Positions 33,118-43,424 of a DNA stretch of 64,000 nt are shown here, piece by piece (within the stretch, counting starts at the first letter, position 1; every line of letters begins with the position of its first letter). The notes under the pieces were generated by a model. That model was not told the origin of the DNA. It saw nothing but the letters and a program-made list of their open reading frames with translations, and made no database searches. The stretch covers positions 165,446,573 through 165,510,572 of the forward strand of contig CP092886.1 in the NCBI GenBank assembly GCA_030710605.1, written 5' to 3'. The translations under genes were made by a program, and so were the position numbers. This DNA comes from Cordylochernes scorpioides (taxonomy: Eukaryota; Arthropoda; Arachnida; Pseudoscorpiones; Chernetidae).

Positions 33118-33204
33118 CTCGGCTAGAGTGAGATCTGAGAAGATGAAAACAACTAAGGGGAGGTACCAGATATCGATGCTCAGCATGACGGCATTGCTGG
33201 TCAT
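33118..33204 (-). CDS. Leader exon with signal-peptide-like sequence
   Basis: 87 bases from ATG (33204) to a donor GAG|GTAACA (33117). 29 codons, phase 0: MTSNAVMLSIDIW, then the hydrophobic YLPLVVFIFSDL and TLAE. The hydrophobic stretch with a TLA end fits a secretion signal. The TATA box is only 27 bases upstream, so the transcript may start at or after the first ATG; the second Met (33186) would then be the start. Damaged copies are at 38786-38880 and 39987-40027. It may be the first exon of the small-exon gene at 19.5-30.4 kb on the same strand: phases agree, but there is no direct proof. Confidence 0.5.
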
Positions 33205-33225
33205 GACGTCAGAGAAGGCGGAGCC

Positions 33226-33231
33226 TATATA
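33226..33231 (-). promoter_or_regulatory. TATA box of the leader-exon module
   Basis: GTATATAGGC on the - strand, then a perfect CRE palindrome TGACGTCA (33204-33211). Both are conserved in all three module copies (38902-38907 and 40049-40054). Confidence 0.55.
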
Positions 33232-33652
33232 CTGCAATGGGGACGCTCTCCTCCAATGAACGGTTTGTCTCAAGACGGGAATATGTGACCTTTAATATGA
33301 TTTGAAAAATTCCACCACCCTGTAATTTTTCAAGATGACGATGTGTGTTTTATTTCAGCGCCATTTTGGATAAATATTTCACAGGAATTTCGTTGTTTCT
33401 TTGATTATAAAGGTGGATTTAAGTACAAATAAGGAAGTTCTAACATGATATTTGAAGCATAAATGTATATTTAACATATGTTTAACTGAAGATTTGTGAT
33501 GAGGTTTTTCATAAAAGTATTATGGCACGTTTTAAAAACATGACTTTAATTATGCAATAATTAGTTTTATAGGTATTTATATAAAGTTATACATATATAA
33601 AATATATATACCACACTTATACTATATGATAAACATGTTCATATGTATAATA

Positions 33653-33725
33653 GGATGCACTAGCGCGCCATCTGTTATCAAAATTCGAAACTATTTTAAA
33701 GGCGTAAGATTCTTTTTGTATTTTT
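33653..33725 (+). repeat. Family D end fragment
   Basis: GATGCACTAGCGCGCCATCTG through AGATTCTTTTTG, as at 17.9 and 26.6 kb. Confidence 0.8.
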
Positions 33726-34130
33726 TTTAAATAAATATTAGAAGTATTTTATTTTTCATATATTTATAAAATAATTTTGCAAAAAATATTTACCTGAAGA
33801 AAGAAAAAAGGTTTCCAAAACTTTTGGGTAATAAATTAAAAATATCAAAGGTGGAGATTAAAAACAGGAGAACATTTTTTCTAGATATAAAAATTACAAT
33901 ATCTCTCTCTTTGAAATCAGATCTAGTTTTCTATGCTGACGTTTTTTATACTAGCCACCAACCATACGAGTCATTCTCTCCTATTTTTAAATTTTATTCA
34001 TTACAACTTATGGCCTGTAGAAATAGTTTTTAATTCTATATAAAATGGTATAAAAAGTAGAGTGTTCAAAAATTAGCAGAAATTTTCATCGATAAATGGC
34101 ACTAAATTAACAATATTTTATTTATTTTAT
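33726..34130. other. AT-rich spacer
   Basis: No feature seen. Confidence 0.5.
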
Positions 34131-35280
34131 TTAACAGTTGGGAGAGACACGCCATATCCACAATTTGGATAATTGCGTGTATATTTTAAATTATATACAA
34201 TTAATACAATTGAACATTGGAAATCATTAAAATTAAACGTTCGATGTCAAATTTTACATATAGCAATTATAAGTAGTAGCTTGAAATATGTACAGTCAAC
34301 ACTTTCGCCTCAAAATATACATTCTGCAGAATCTATTAAACTTGATGTATTGGTCTTTATTGCAAGCAGCTTGTTTTGTATTAGTCAGGTAAAGTTGGTT
34401 TTCTTCCCTTAGATCAGAAGTTAATGGACAGTTTATCAGAAGGTGTTCAGGGGGTTGTTGTTCGTTTCCACAAGTGCATGCAGGTGAACCAATTTTGCCA
34501 ATTCTAAACAAATATGTGTTGAAGTCACCATGTCCAGTAAAAAATTGAACGTTATAGAAGTTGGGTTGAACATAGTTAGGAATTCTTGAAGTATAAAAGA
34601 ATCCCTTGAAATTATCATTGGCACCTCCATAGTATTCCTCAAATTTCTGGTTTATAAAATTAGATATCATTTTTCTTTTAGTTGGATCTGATTTTTTGTA
34701 TTCAATATTCATTTTTAGTATATTTGTTTCAATAAAATCCGTGAGCTTTGGTGTTCTAGCAACAATATGAGTACAGTTTGAAGATGTTGAATTATAAACC
34801 TGTGTACTATGCTTCAAAATTCTCTACTGCAGAGAGTTTAATTTATCTTTGACTTTTTTGGGTATAAAGTTGTACCAGATCGTGGAACCATAAGTTAGTG
34901 AACTTCGAAACAGTGTCTTATAGAGTTCTATTCTTCTTTTACTGTCCAGTCCCCATGCTTTCCCGGTTAATCCAGTCAGGTATCCACTAGCTCTATTTGT
35001 CTTAGTAATAATCTCATCAATATGGGGCACAAAATCCAATTTGTTTTTATTTCTATGATTTTTAAAAGTTATTCCCATAATATTCAATTTTTCTACCCGA
35101 TTGGCAGTGATAGTGTTAGGAATTTTTGCAGCTATTTTGCTATTAAACAAGTATAAGATTTTCGTTTTCTCTTCAGATACGGTCAACTTATTGTTCCCAC
35201 ACCAGTCTAATATTCTCCCCATGACCTTTCCTGTTATATTCCAAAGTTCTGTCAAGTTGTTTTACACATTAACAATATGG
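34131..35280 (-). pseudogene. Non-LTR retrotransposon, C-terminal part of ORF2
   Basis: From the high end: the region after the RT palm (WCGNNKLTVSEEKTKILYLF, then RIELYKTLFRSSLTYGSTIW). A TAG at 34824-34826 interrupts it. The frame then continues in phase to the end, with the C-terminal zinc motif ACTCGNEQQPPEHLLINCP (near 34450). The 3' UTR (34131-34295) equals that of the half-LINE at 8.76-9.98 kb. The RT catalytic box is absent (5' truncation). Confidence 0.85.
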
Positions 35281-35324
35281 TTTATTGTATAAAATGTTTA
35301 TAACTGTTTCTGTTTAAAAAAATG

Positions 35325-35405
35325 TAAATCGACGCAATTATCCCTAGCCGGGACATCGCGTTTTGTGTGTTGAAATAAAAGAAATAATTTTTTTAAATTT
35401 AAATA
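35325..35405 (+). repeat. LINE 3' UTR fragment
   Basis: GACGCAATTATCCCTAGCCGG...GTTGAAATAAAAGAAATAA resembles the 3' end of the preceding LINE family. Confidence 0.5.
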
Positions 35406-35639
35406 TATACTAAACCTTAACTTTTTTGTTATACGAGTATATGAATAATTTATTGCTTAATAAATAATTTCAATTTTTCTATATATTAAGTCGGTATTAT
35501 ATATATTTTTTGTCTCTCTCTTAGTTTTAAGAAATATTAATGCCCGCCAGGCAAACTCTATCTTCAAAATCTCTCTGATTTTGGTGTCTTGAGAGGAAAT
35601 GGTCTATTGGAATATGCGATAAGTTAGATGGAGAGATGT

Positions 35640-36150
35640 GTTTACCTACATTTATAATAAGAAACTGGGATTTTTTTATTTGACATATCGGACGCGATAT
35701 CCCAGCTCGGAATACTTGCGCCTAAATACATTTTAGCAACTTATATACAATTCATTATATACAATTCAATAACCGGTCTAAAAACATAAAAGAAAACTGA
35801 AACGATGGTTTTCTCAAACAGAAGAGAAAATCTAAAATGAATATTTACAAAAATTATTGAATTTTACATAAGTGTCTTTGTTATATACAAATTCGCAAAT
35901 TTCTTCGATGAGATAAAAATGATTACTTCTGTAGCTGTGAAAGATCGGACATTCAATCAATAAATGTATTGAGTTTTGGTTTTATTTTCCACAGAAACAG
36001 CTAGGATCATCCGTTGCCCCGATTTTCGACAGAAATTCTCCAAAATTACCATGATTTGTGATGAACTGTGAGTTATAAAAATTTGGACGAAAATAAAAGG
36101 AATTCTGAATGGGAAAAATTTTCGGAATGTTTCATTAGTGTTCTCTATAT
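35640..36150 (-). pseudogene. LINE ORF2 C-terminal fragment, diverged
   Basis: On the - strand frames read FRPNFYNSQFITNHGNFGEF and a CFCG...H...C zinc motif, parallel to the C-terminus at 34.4 kb. Stops are present. Confidence 0.6.
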
Positions 36151-36234
36151 GAATGAAAACTAATTTCGATTATAGACTGAAGTGTTGAATAGATGGTCCA
36201 AGATTACAATGAATGTACTATTCTAGTAGATTAA

Positions 36235-36280
36235 GATGGTGAAATCACTTGTAGGGTTCCTCATTGAAGAGCCAGGCCAT
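36235..36280 (+). ncRNA. Family D core, decayed copy
   Basis: GGUGAAAUCAC...UUGAAGAGCCAGG keeps the order of the parts but has lost the outer stem. Confidence 0.35.
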
Positions 36281-36544
36281 GTTTTCATCTAAAGTATTTG
36301 TAAAAATATCGCGCGCGTTAAGCTATTTTTTAAAATTATGCACAAATAGTTTTCACATTTTAAAAACATTTTTAGCGGTGAGGTGATGTTTGTTTAACAT
36401 TTACAATGAATATTCTTCGGTAAAAATCTGTCCTACAGATATGGCTGTTTGTTCCAAAATCACTTTATTAGGTACCGCTCAAGAGCAACCTAGTTTATGA
36501 TAATTGTAACAATGAATATTATATGAAGGTTATTCATATATTAA

Positions 36545-36625
36545 ACAAAATGTTAACGCGGGATTCGATCCTGGTTCATGGCTGTCGGGAATCAAGGATG
36601 TTACCCACTCGTCCACCAACTCTTT
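36545..36625 (-). repeat. tRNA-derived SINE fragment (different family)
   Basis: On the - strand GTGGACGAGTGGGTAAC, then GGATCGAATCCCG (B box): tRNA-like, possibly Ser/Leu type from the A-box sequence. Confidence 0.5.
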
Positions 36626-37256
36626 ATATGGCTGTTATATATATATGCTTGTCAAAAAAGTACACTCAATCGGTGTATTAGAGAAACCGCTAAGAAATGA
36701 CATGGTCAATGAATCGAGTTCACCCAATAATTGTGTTACCTCAGGTATAGTAGACAATTGTAAATAAAATAAAAACGGCAATTCAACTTTGATTTAAGGT
36801 ATATATAAATAAATCAAACAGAATTATATTTAAAGAAGAAATTATCAATAATAGAAAGGAGGAAATAAGAATCCATTGAAATATTGAAATAGAAATGAAT
36901 ATAGTCAATATATACGTTTGTCCATCTCATGAATAAAACTTCTATTACAAACTGGTTAGGTCACACCGGAGTTTCCTTAAACACAGTGTGGATTATTTCA
37001 AGGAGACAGAAGATTATTCGAAACATATTTTCATCAATAAGAGATCATAAGCCTATTGGAATCTTTCTTAACATGCTCTGTGTACCAATTGCTTCTAAGA
37101 CGGTAGCGATGGAGGCTCTGTAGATTGATATCGAGAAATTCTGGATGAATAGATGTGCATCGGTGTCTACTAGCTAACAAACAACCACTATATAGACTAT
37201 ACATATTCTAGATAGTTAAATTAACTAGTTAAAATAATATAGATGTTTTTTTATAG

Positions 37257-37366
37257 AGCGCGAGAGCGGAGAAAAAGATGAAGTACTCACCGCGCCGCAA
37301 GATCAGGAATGACGCATCTTAATCAGCGCACCCTAGATGCTCATTGGTCATGAATATAAATTCGAA
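37257..37366 (-). promoter_or_regulatory. Conserved first-exon-like patch in block P
   Basis: On the - strand: TTTATATTCATGACCAATGAG (TATA/CCAAT-like), a GCGTCAT element, then GATCTTGCGGCGCG|GTGAGTACT, a strong 5' splice site. The same order is at 49739-49842. It reads like a non-coding first exon with promoter; no long frame. Confidence 0.35.
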
Positions 37367-37385
37367 CATCAATATATCAACAATA

Positions 37386-37428
37386 CGCTCCTGACGAGAA
37401 CAAAAGATTTTTGTCGAAACGTAGAGAC
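37386..37428 (+). ncRNA. Hammerhead ribozyme motif, family B
   Basis: GCUC, CUGACGA (37391-37397), stem II ACAAAA/UUUUGU, GAAAC (37416-37420), GUA, GAG. Stem I is CUC/GAG. The family B tail to CAGGCAGCC follows. Confidence 0.6.
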
Positions 37429-37601
37429 AATAAAAAAGATTTACTGGCCGAAGTATCTATATTTGAAGAAATATGAATGCTGGCCAGGCAGCCCATATCT
37501 TTACAATAACACAATATATTAGTAGAAAAACATACATTTGATCGATTTTTGGATTTGTGCGACTTTATTTTCGATTTGTAATATCTGATATAGCTATTTC
37601 T

Positions 37602-37688
37602 TTTTATCAAAAATAAGAGCATTAACTCTCCAGGGAAAATTTTCTTTTAATTTTAAATTCCCTGGAGAGTTAATGCTCTTATTTTGAT
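37602..37688. repeat. Perfect hairpin, ~28-base arms
   Basis: AATAAGAGCATTAACTCTCC and its complement around a T/A-rich centre. Confidence 0.9.
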
Positions 37689-38159
37689 ATTGATTCAAGG
37701 GATTATTTTACCGGATTATTTCTTTTATAGTTCACAATAACAAAAATTCCATACAATATGTTCCATAACCTAAATGAAATTATATTTTACCTATAAATAT
37801 GATTTATATTCCTAAAAGAGTTTTTAGGATTTCTATCAAATTTATGTTCAATAAGACATTTTCAATATTCATAGATAATATCGTTTGTTAATTAATTAAA
37901 TAAACAATTATATACTCTATTAATTAAGGGAATATATTATTAAAATAGAGACAGCGAATTTAAAATCTATTAATATAAGCGGGAGAGAGATGAAAGAATT
38001 TAATAAATTATCTAGAATTTAATTAATGAAATTTTTATCTTATTTTTATTTTTAAAGTGTCTCGTGATTAAAAAAGGATATTTGAAATGTTTTTCTCTTT
38101 TCCTAATAACATGATAGGGTACCTTAATGGATGCAAATCTATAGGAACCATTGTATTGA

Positions 38160-38600
38160 TTGGAGAAGTGGTGTGGTGTGTGTAATGATGTGTATGGTGG
38201 GAGCATTGATGCGCATGTTTTTGTGTGGTATGTGTGAAGTTGGGTGGTGTATGTGTGGACTGCGTGTGTAGTGTGTATAGTTGTTGAGTGTTGTGCCTGT
38301 GTGTGTGGATTGTGTATTGTGTGTGCCTGTGATGGTTTAAACGTAGTAGCTTATGTGTGGTGTAAGCTTTTGTTGTGTAATGTGCTAGTGGAGAGTGTGT
38401 GTATATTATGTGTAGTGTCTGGGACTTCGGCACCAAGTTTTTGTGTGGTATGTTTCTTGTGCGTGCTGTTTATGGTGTGTACTGTGGTGTGCTTGGTGTA
38501 TGATATGTAGAGCGTGATGTATGTAGTGTGTGGTGTATAGTGTGTATGATTTTTTTGTGTGTTTGTGGCATGTGCTATGAATATGCTGTATGTGTTAGGT
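38160..38600. repeat. Degenerate GT satellite
   Basis: GTGTGTAGTGTGTATAG-like; open frames inside are repeat translations. Confidence 0.9.
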
Positions 38601-38629
38601 GTAGCATTATTACAAACCTTTTTATCAAT

Positions 38630-39250
38630 ATCATCAATATATATCTCTCTAGTTAATTTCTCTTTACTCTAAACATATTACATATGTAGTGCCTGGCTCT
38701 CTTCGTCCAAACTCTCAGTCCCTAGCCGGATTGGGAGAAAACATCCTGAAGACAAGAATATATCATACTGATGAAACATGATTACCTCGGCTAGGGTGAG
38801 ATCTGAGAAGATGAGGATAACTAAGGGGGAGTACTAGATATCGATACTCAATCCTACAGTATGGCGGCATTGCTGGTCATGACGTCAGAGAAGGAGGAGC
38901 CTATATACCGCAATGGGGGCGCTCTCATCCAACGACCGGTTTGATGCAATGCAGGAATACATGACCTTTAATATGATTGGGCAAACTTCTACCAGTAATT
39001 TTCCAAGGTGCTAATGTTTTATTTCAGCCCCATTTTGGATCAATATTTCTTAGACATTGCATTGTATAACATTTCCTGAAATATAAAGGAGTGATAATTT
39101 TGATATTGGAGGTATAATGTTTATTCAACATATGTGTTTTTTAATTAGAGAAGTTTAACTATATTTTAATAGAAGTTATATATGGTTTGCTAAATATTTC
39201 ACAGTCATTACATTGTTTTTCTTAAATATCAATATAAGGAGTGGTAATAA
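38630..39250 (-). repeat. Promoter/leader module, copy 2
   Basis: Homologous to 32935-33420 from CTCTAACCC-type flank through CCTAGCCGGA, leader exon, CRE and TATA box. Confidence 0.8.
38786..38880 (-). pseudogene. Damaged leader exon, copy 2
   Basis: Same ATG, hydrophobic part and donor (GAG|GTAATC) as 33118-33204. An extra TAGGATTG puts a TAG in frame nine codons in, and the Trp codon has become TAG. Not translatable as a signal peptide from the first ATG. Confidence 0.6.
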
Positions 39251-39293
39251 TGGAGGTATAAATATTTATTTAACATGTATTTAATTTTTTTTA

Positions 39294-39738
39294 TTAAAAA
39301 GGCATATATTGGATCAAAAAATCATTTATTTTACCAATATTTCAGCTGGCTGAACGCCAGCCTTTATCAAGGTGTTAAAACATTTTAAAGTGTGTCAACA
39401 ACAAACTCAGCGCCACATAACGTCAACAGCATTAAGTTTTTAAAAATATTTTGTTATATTCAATGGGGAGAAAAATTTGATAAATATATTTATATTATGA
39501 ACAAAATATTTTTGTAAAATAATTTTTGTTCATAATATAAATATATTTATCAAATTTTTCTCCCCATTGAATATAACAAAATATTTTTAAAAACTTAATG
39601 CTGTTGACGTTATGTGGCGCTGAGTTTGTTGTTGACACACTTTAAAATGTTTTAACACCTTGATAAAGGCTGGCGTTCAGCCAGCTGAAATATTGGTAAA
39701 ATAAATGATTTTTTTGATCCAATATATGCCTTTTTAAT
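39294..39738. repeat. 445-bp near-perfect palindrome (family A)
   Basis: Arms of about 215 bases, centre near 39515. Outer parts are family A (AAAAAGGCATATATTGGATC...). Inner parts (GTCAACAGCATTAAG, ATATTCAATGGGGAG) are unique to this copy. Confidence 0.95.
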
Positions 39739-39819
39739 TAAACATTTATCTATGGATTGCTCAATTTTCAAAATATATTTATATGAAGATGTTTGAAGAA
39801 GTTACATAGGGTGTTTTTT

Positions 39820-39985
39820 TTATATGTATGTGAGTTATTGTGTGCAGTGGTGTGTGATTTGTGCAGATTGTGTGTGGCATGGGTAATCTGGGTGTGGTAT
39901 ATGTAATGCCGTGTATTGTTGTATGTGGGGTGTGTAGTGATGCGTGTTCAGAGTGCGAGTGATTTTGTGGTGTAGTGTGCGTATG
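39820..39985. repeat. GT satellite
   Basis: As above; joins module copy 3. Confidence 0.85.
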
Positions 39986-40237
39986 GATCGATACTCAATC
40001 CTAGAGCATGACGGCAATGCTGGCCATGACGTCAGAGAAGGCGGAGCCTATATACCGCATTGGAGGCGGTTCTTTTCCAAAGACCAGTTCGACGCAATGC
40101 AGGAATACATGACCTTTAATTTGATTGGCTGAACGTCTACCCGTAATTTTACCGAGATGATTTTTTTGCAAAATGTTTTTATCTCAGCGCCATCTTGGAT
40201 AAATATCGGACAGACATTGCATTGTATTTCTGAAATA

Positions 40238-41031
40238 CAGTGGTACCTCGACATACGAGCGCCCCAACATACGAGTTTTCCGAGATACGAGCCGACGAGC
40301 AAGTGATTTTTTGCTTTTACTTACGAGCGAAATTCGAGATACGAGTTCGGTTCGGTAGTAACACGCAGTCGCGCCATCACGATCAGTTAGCAGCGTGCTT
40401 CCGCTGTGATAAGTTGTGTTTTGTGTTGCGTTTACATTTACTGTTTTAGTTCATTTATTTTTATAACCATGGATCGGAAGAAAGTTTGTAAAAAGTCAAG
40501 TGCTAAGAAAAAGATTATGAGTATTGAATTAAAACGTGAAATTTCTACAAGTGAGATAAAGGAGATATTAGGAATGTGGGAGAGAGTTTCACAGTTCGTG
40601 GAAAAAAAAACACCCAGAAAAAGTTGCAACAGGTCGTGCATCTGACCTTTTTAATGACACTTGCCTAACTCATTTCCGGAACATTCTGAGAGGGAGGAAG
40701 AAACAAACCTCCTTGGACATGTTTTTTTCTAAACGGCCTACAGGTGAAAGCGAGAAAAATGTAGCGAAAAAGGCAAAGACCAGTGAGGATTTCAAATTTA
40801 TTTCTTTACATTCTGTTTTTGTTTTTGTGCAATAAATATTTGATATTTATAAATACGTTTTTATTTTTTAATACCACGTAACAAAAATAACTGGGGTGAC
40901 ATTTTGGAGGTTGGAACGGATTAATGGTAGTTCAATTGTTTTGTATGGGGAAATTTGCTTCGAGATACGAGTAATTCAAGATACGAGCAAGGTTGCGGAA
41001 CGAATTAAACTCGTATGTCGAGGTACCACTG
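40238..41031 (+). mobile_element. Tigger/pogo element with internal deletion
   Basis: Terminal inverted repeats CAGTGGTACCTCGACATACG / CGTATGTCGAGGTACCACTG, TA duplicated at both ends. Module copy 2 (CTGAAATATAAAGGAG, about 39076) shows the empty site. Confidence 0.9.
40470..40790 (+). pseudogene. Tigger transposase ends without catalytic core
   Basis: ATG 40470 begins MDRKKVCKKSSAKKK, then SIELKREI, the start of a CENP-B-type DNA-binding domain. After a frame change it continues as a C-terminal piece (THFRNILRGRKKQTSLDMFF, near 40670-40730). The DDE integrase region is absent. It could at most bind element ends. Confidence 0.7.
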
Positions 41032-41099
41032 TATATGAAAAGGAGTGATAATTTTGATATTGGAGATATATAAAAACAATTATTTAACATATATTCAAC

Positions 41100-41545
41100 T
41101 TAAGAGGTTTGAAGAAGTTATACACGTGTATATGGCCTGTAGTGGTGTGTTGTGTTGTGATATGTATGTGGGTTGGTGTGTGTAGTCGTGTGTGATATTT
41201 GTGCTGTGTGTGTGGCGTGGGTAGTGTGGTGTGTGTAAGGATGGTTGTGCCAGCCAGGTTCTTGTAGTATGTGTTCCTACTCTACTACAATTATTGTAAA
41301 TAGTTTCACGCGCAATTATCCAGATCGGATATAGCGTATCTTGTTTGCAACTGGTAAATAAATAAATGTGTGTGGTGGATGTGTGCAATATATGTAGTGA
41401 TGTGTATGGTTGTGTGTGCGGTGTGTAATGGTGTTTGTGCCGTGAGGTAGTTTGGCATCTATGCGATGGGTGTAGTGGTGTGGGTGTGCAGAGCGTGTCG
41501 TATATGTTGTATGTCCTGTGTGCAGTTTATAAAGAACTATTTTTA
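41100..41545. repeat. GT satellite with LINE 3' fragment
   Basis: The satellite is interrupted at 41285-41370 by ACGCGCAATTATCCAGATCGG...GGTAAATAAATAAA, a LINE 3' end. Confidence 0.8.
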
Positions 41546-41560
41546 CCAAATAAAGATACT

Positions 41561-41882
41561 TGTAGGATGGTTGTTGCGTGAAGTGCTGGTGTGGCTTGTG
41601 GAAAGGCTGCTGATAAAATTATAATTAAAATTAATTTATTTAAAGCAAGAAATTATAAAGAGAAAAGAAACAACGGTTGAAATAGCGGCCGTTGGAGTTA
41701 GCCCTAGATGTTTACCGCTGAGTCGTAGATCAAGTGTCGGAAGAAGCCAGCCGCTAGAAAGTTCTGGATGACGTCCGCGCATGCGTAGTGAAGTGTTATC
41801 CCAACACGTGCTCGCCAAGCTTCTGCCCGTATGTGTTTTGAAGCTTTGTCCCAGTTCGCTGAAGCAAAGTGCGGTCGCCACA
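41561..41882 (-). repeat. 3' LTR of the gag-only element
   Basis: Differs from the other LTR almost only in a short tract at one end (GTTGCGTGAAGTGCTGG versus GTTGATGTGCTGTGTTGG). Confidence 0.9.
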
Positions 41883-41892
41883 CTACTTCCCC

Positions 41893-42909
41893 TCAAGTAG
41901 GATCCTTAAAGATCCTATGTAGTCGTAGAGGGAACTCTTGGTAGGGTGCCTTGTTGGGTGGGGATCTGGTCTTGGGGGCTTGAGGGAGGCACCTGTCTTT
42001 TTCAAATGTTGTCCGGATGTAATGGGTGGCGACCATCTTGTTAGCTTGCAGGGACACGTTGGGTTGCTCAGCGATGGGTGTAGTCGCCGCGAGTACCGGT
42101 GGAGCTATTGGTATTGGGGAAGTAGTGACTCTTGATTCAATGGGAGGTGATGACTGTTGGAGAGAGTTTTGAGGTTGGAGAGGTTGTGTTACCGAAGTTT
42201 GGGCGGGCTGCAAGTGGAGAGGAGTCGTTGCAGCAGCGTTATTGGTTTCTTCTAGGAAGAGTGGATGTTTCTGCTCGCAGGATGGAGGCAAGTCCTCTTC
42301 GTGAGACGGCGGCTGCTGGGGCAAGGGCTCTTCGTGAGACGGCGGCTGCTGGGGCAAGGGATTGTCACTGTGCACTGGGGTGGAGAAAACAGTTTCAGGG
42401 GGGCACGAGATGGTGTTTGAAGGAGGGTTGGAGCAGAACGATGAGGAGTCCAGGGATAAAGAGTTACTCAGAGAGCTGGAGAGAGAAGGAAAGTTGGCGC
42501 TTGAGTTGGTGTCTTCAACGTTATGGACTGTAGTCACCGGGGCAGTTGTTGTGACATTCATGTCACGGGGAAAAGCCGTCTGCTCCAGGTGTTGGAGGCT
42601 ATTGGAGGTGGGAGTACAGGGATCACAGTGCTGAGATGGAGGTGGTTTGGACAATTCAACCAGGATAATCGAGGGTCTCTGATCAGCAATGGACTTAGTT
42701 TCTGAGACTTGAGCTGTTCTTACCTGGCGTGACCGGCCAAATCGCAGGAGAAGTCGTTCTTTGAGCGCCGCATATTTTCCTGAAACTGGTGGGTTCTCTA
42801 CAATGTCGAAGACGCAGATGAAAGCCAGTTCATCCAAATTAACGATTATTGTGTTATACTTGAAATCGTCGTCGCTGGCGATGTTTGCAAAATTAAAGGC
42901 AGCTTCCAC
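41893..42909 (-). CDS. gag: Gag of CsRn1-like element
   Basis: The open frame runs 338 codons from a GTG at 42909 (not a proposed start). The real start is probably the ATG about 70 bases upstream on the - strand, in a frame that a small indel separates from this one. The first 65 residues match the Gag of CsRn1-type gypsy elements (DELAFICVFDIVENPPVSGK, YAALKERLLLRFG). The rest is Pro/Ser/Gln-rich and low complexity. No zinc knuckle. The stop lies only 11 bases before the LTR. It would need pol supplied by a relative. Confidence 0.75.
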   Translation of the reverse strand: MEAAFNFANIASDDDFKYNTIIVNLDELAFICVFDIVENPPVSGKYAALKERLLLRFGRSRQVRTAQVSETKSIADQRPSIILVELSKPPPSQHCDPCTPTSNSLQHLEQTAFPRDMNVTTTAPVTTVHNVEDTNSSANFPSLSSSLSNSLSLDSSSFCSNPPSNTISCPPETVFSTPVHSDNPLPQQPPSHEEPLPQQPPSHEEDLPPSCEQKHPLFLEETNNAAATTPLHLQPAQTSVTQPLQPQNSLQQSSPPIESRVTTSPIPIAPPVLAATTPIAEQPNVSLQANKMVATHYIRTTFEKDRCLPQAPKTRSPPNKAPYQEFPLRLHRIFKDPT

Positions 42910-43050
42910 CCTTCCCTAGAAGGGTGGAGCTCGAAAAATCAATTTTGATATTTGAGATGGGGTGAGTTCCATCGTGAATGTTTGAGCTTCCTTGATTTGC
43001 CCTTGACGTTGGCCGTTAATTCTTCATTCGAGTCGTCCGGCTCACCAATT

Positions 43051-43373
43051 TGTAGGATGGTTGTTGATGTGCTGTGTTGGTGTGGCTTGTGGAAAGGCTG
43101 CTGATAAAATTATAATTAAAATTAATTTATTTAAAGCAAGAAATTATAAAGAGAAAAGAAACAACGGTTGAAATAGCGGCCGTTGGAGTTAGCCCTAGAT
43201 GTTTACCGCTGAGTCGTAGATCAAGTGTCGGAAGAAGCCAGCCGCTAGAAAGTTCTGGATGACGTCCGCGCATGCGTAGTGAAGTGTTATCCCAACACGT
43301 GCTCGCCAAGCTTCTGCCCGTATGTGTTTTGAAGCTTTGTCCCAGTTCGCTGAAGCAAAGTGCGGTCGCCACA
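43051..43373 (-). repeat. 5' LTR of the gag-only element
   Basis: See the element entry. Confidence 0.9.
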
Positions 43374-43424
43374 TACTCATCCTTTGTAATTTTATTCGTA
43401 TTTTATAAAGAACTATGTTTGCAC

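Larger units (their letters stand above)
36650..38160 (+). repeat. Segmental duplication block P, copy 1
   Basis: Collinear with 48770-50370 at moderate identity (for example GAGCGCGAGAGCGGAGAAAA; GATCAGGAATGACG; TCATTGGTCATGAATATAAA). Both copies are followed by GT satellite. Family B and hairpin insertions are present only here (37385-37510; 37602-37688). Confidence 0.85.
39987..41095 (-). repeat. Promoter/leader module, copy 3 (truncated)
   Basis: TATA box 40049-40054, CRE, ATG at 40027 on the - strand, then an early TAG and truncation into GT satellite at 39987. Interrupted by the Tigger element. Confidence 0.8.
41561..43373 (-). mobile_element. Gag-only Ty3/gypsy (CsRn1-like) retrotransposon
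   Basis: LTRs at 41561-41882 and 43051-43373, nearly identical, in TG...CA form; target duplication TACT (41557-41560 and 43374-43377). On the - strand a primer site TTGGTGAGCCGGACG follows the 5' LTR and a purine tract GAGGGGAAGTAG precedes the 3' LTR. There is room for gag only; pol is absent. Confidence 0.9.

Noticed and set aside
33118..33330. Possible spliceosomal snRNA in the conserved module
   Set aside because: The conserved block does not match U1, U2, U4, U5, U6, U11 or U12 starts known to me; the TATA/exon reading fits better.
38068..38510. Frames of 88-122 codons
   Set aside because: They lie in the GT satellite; composition follows the repeat.
41938..42705. Several + strand frames
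   Set aside because: Antisense shadows of the - strand gag.
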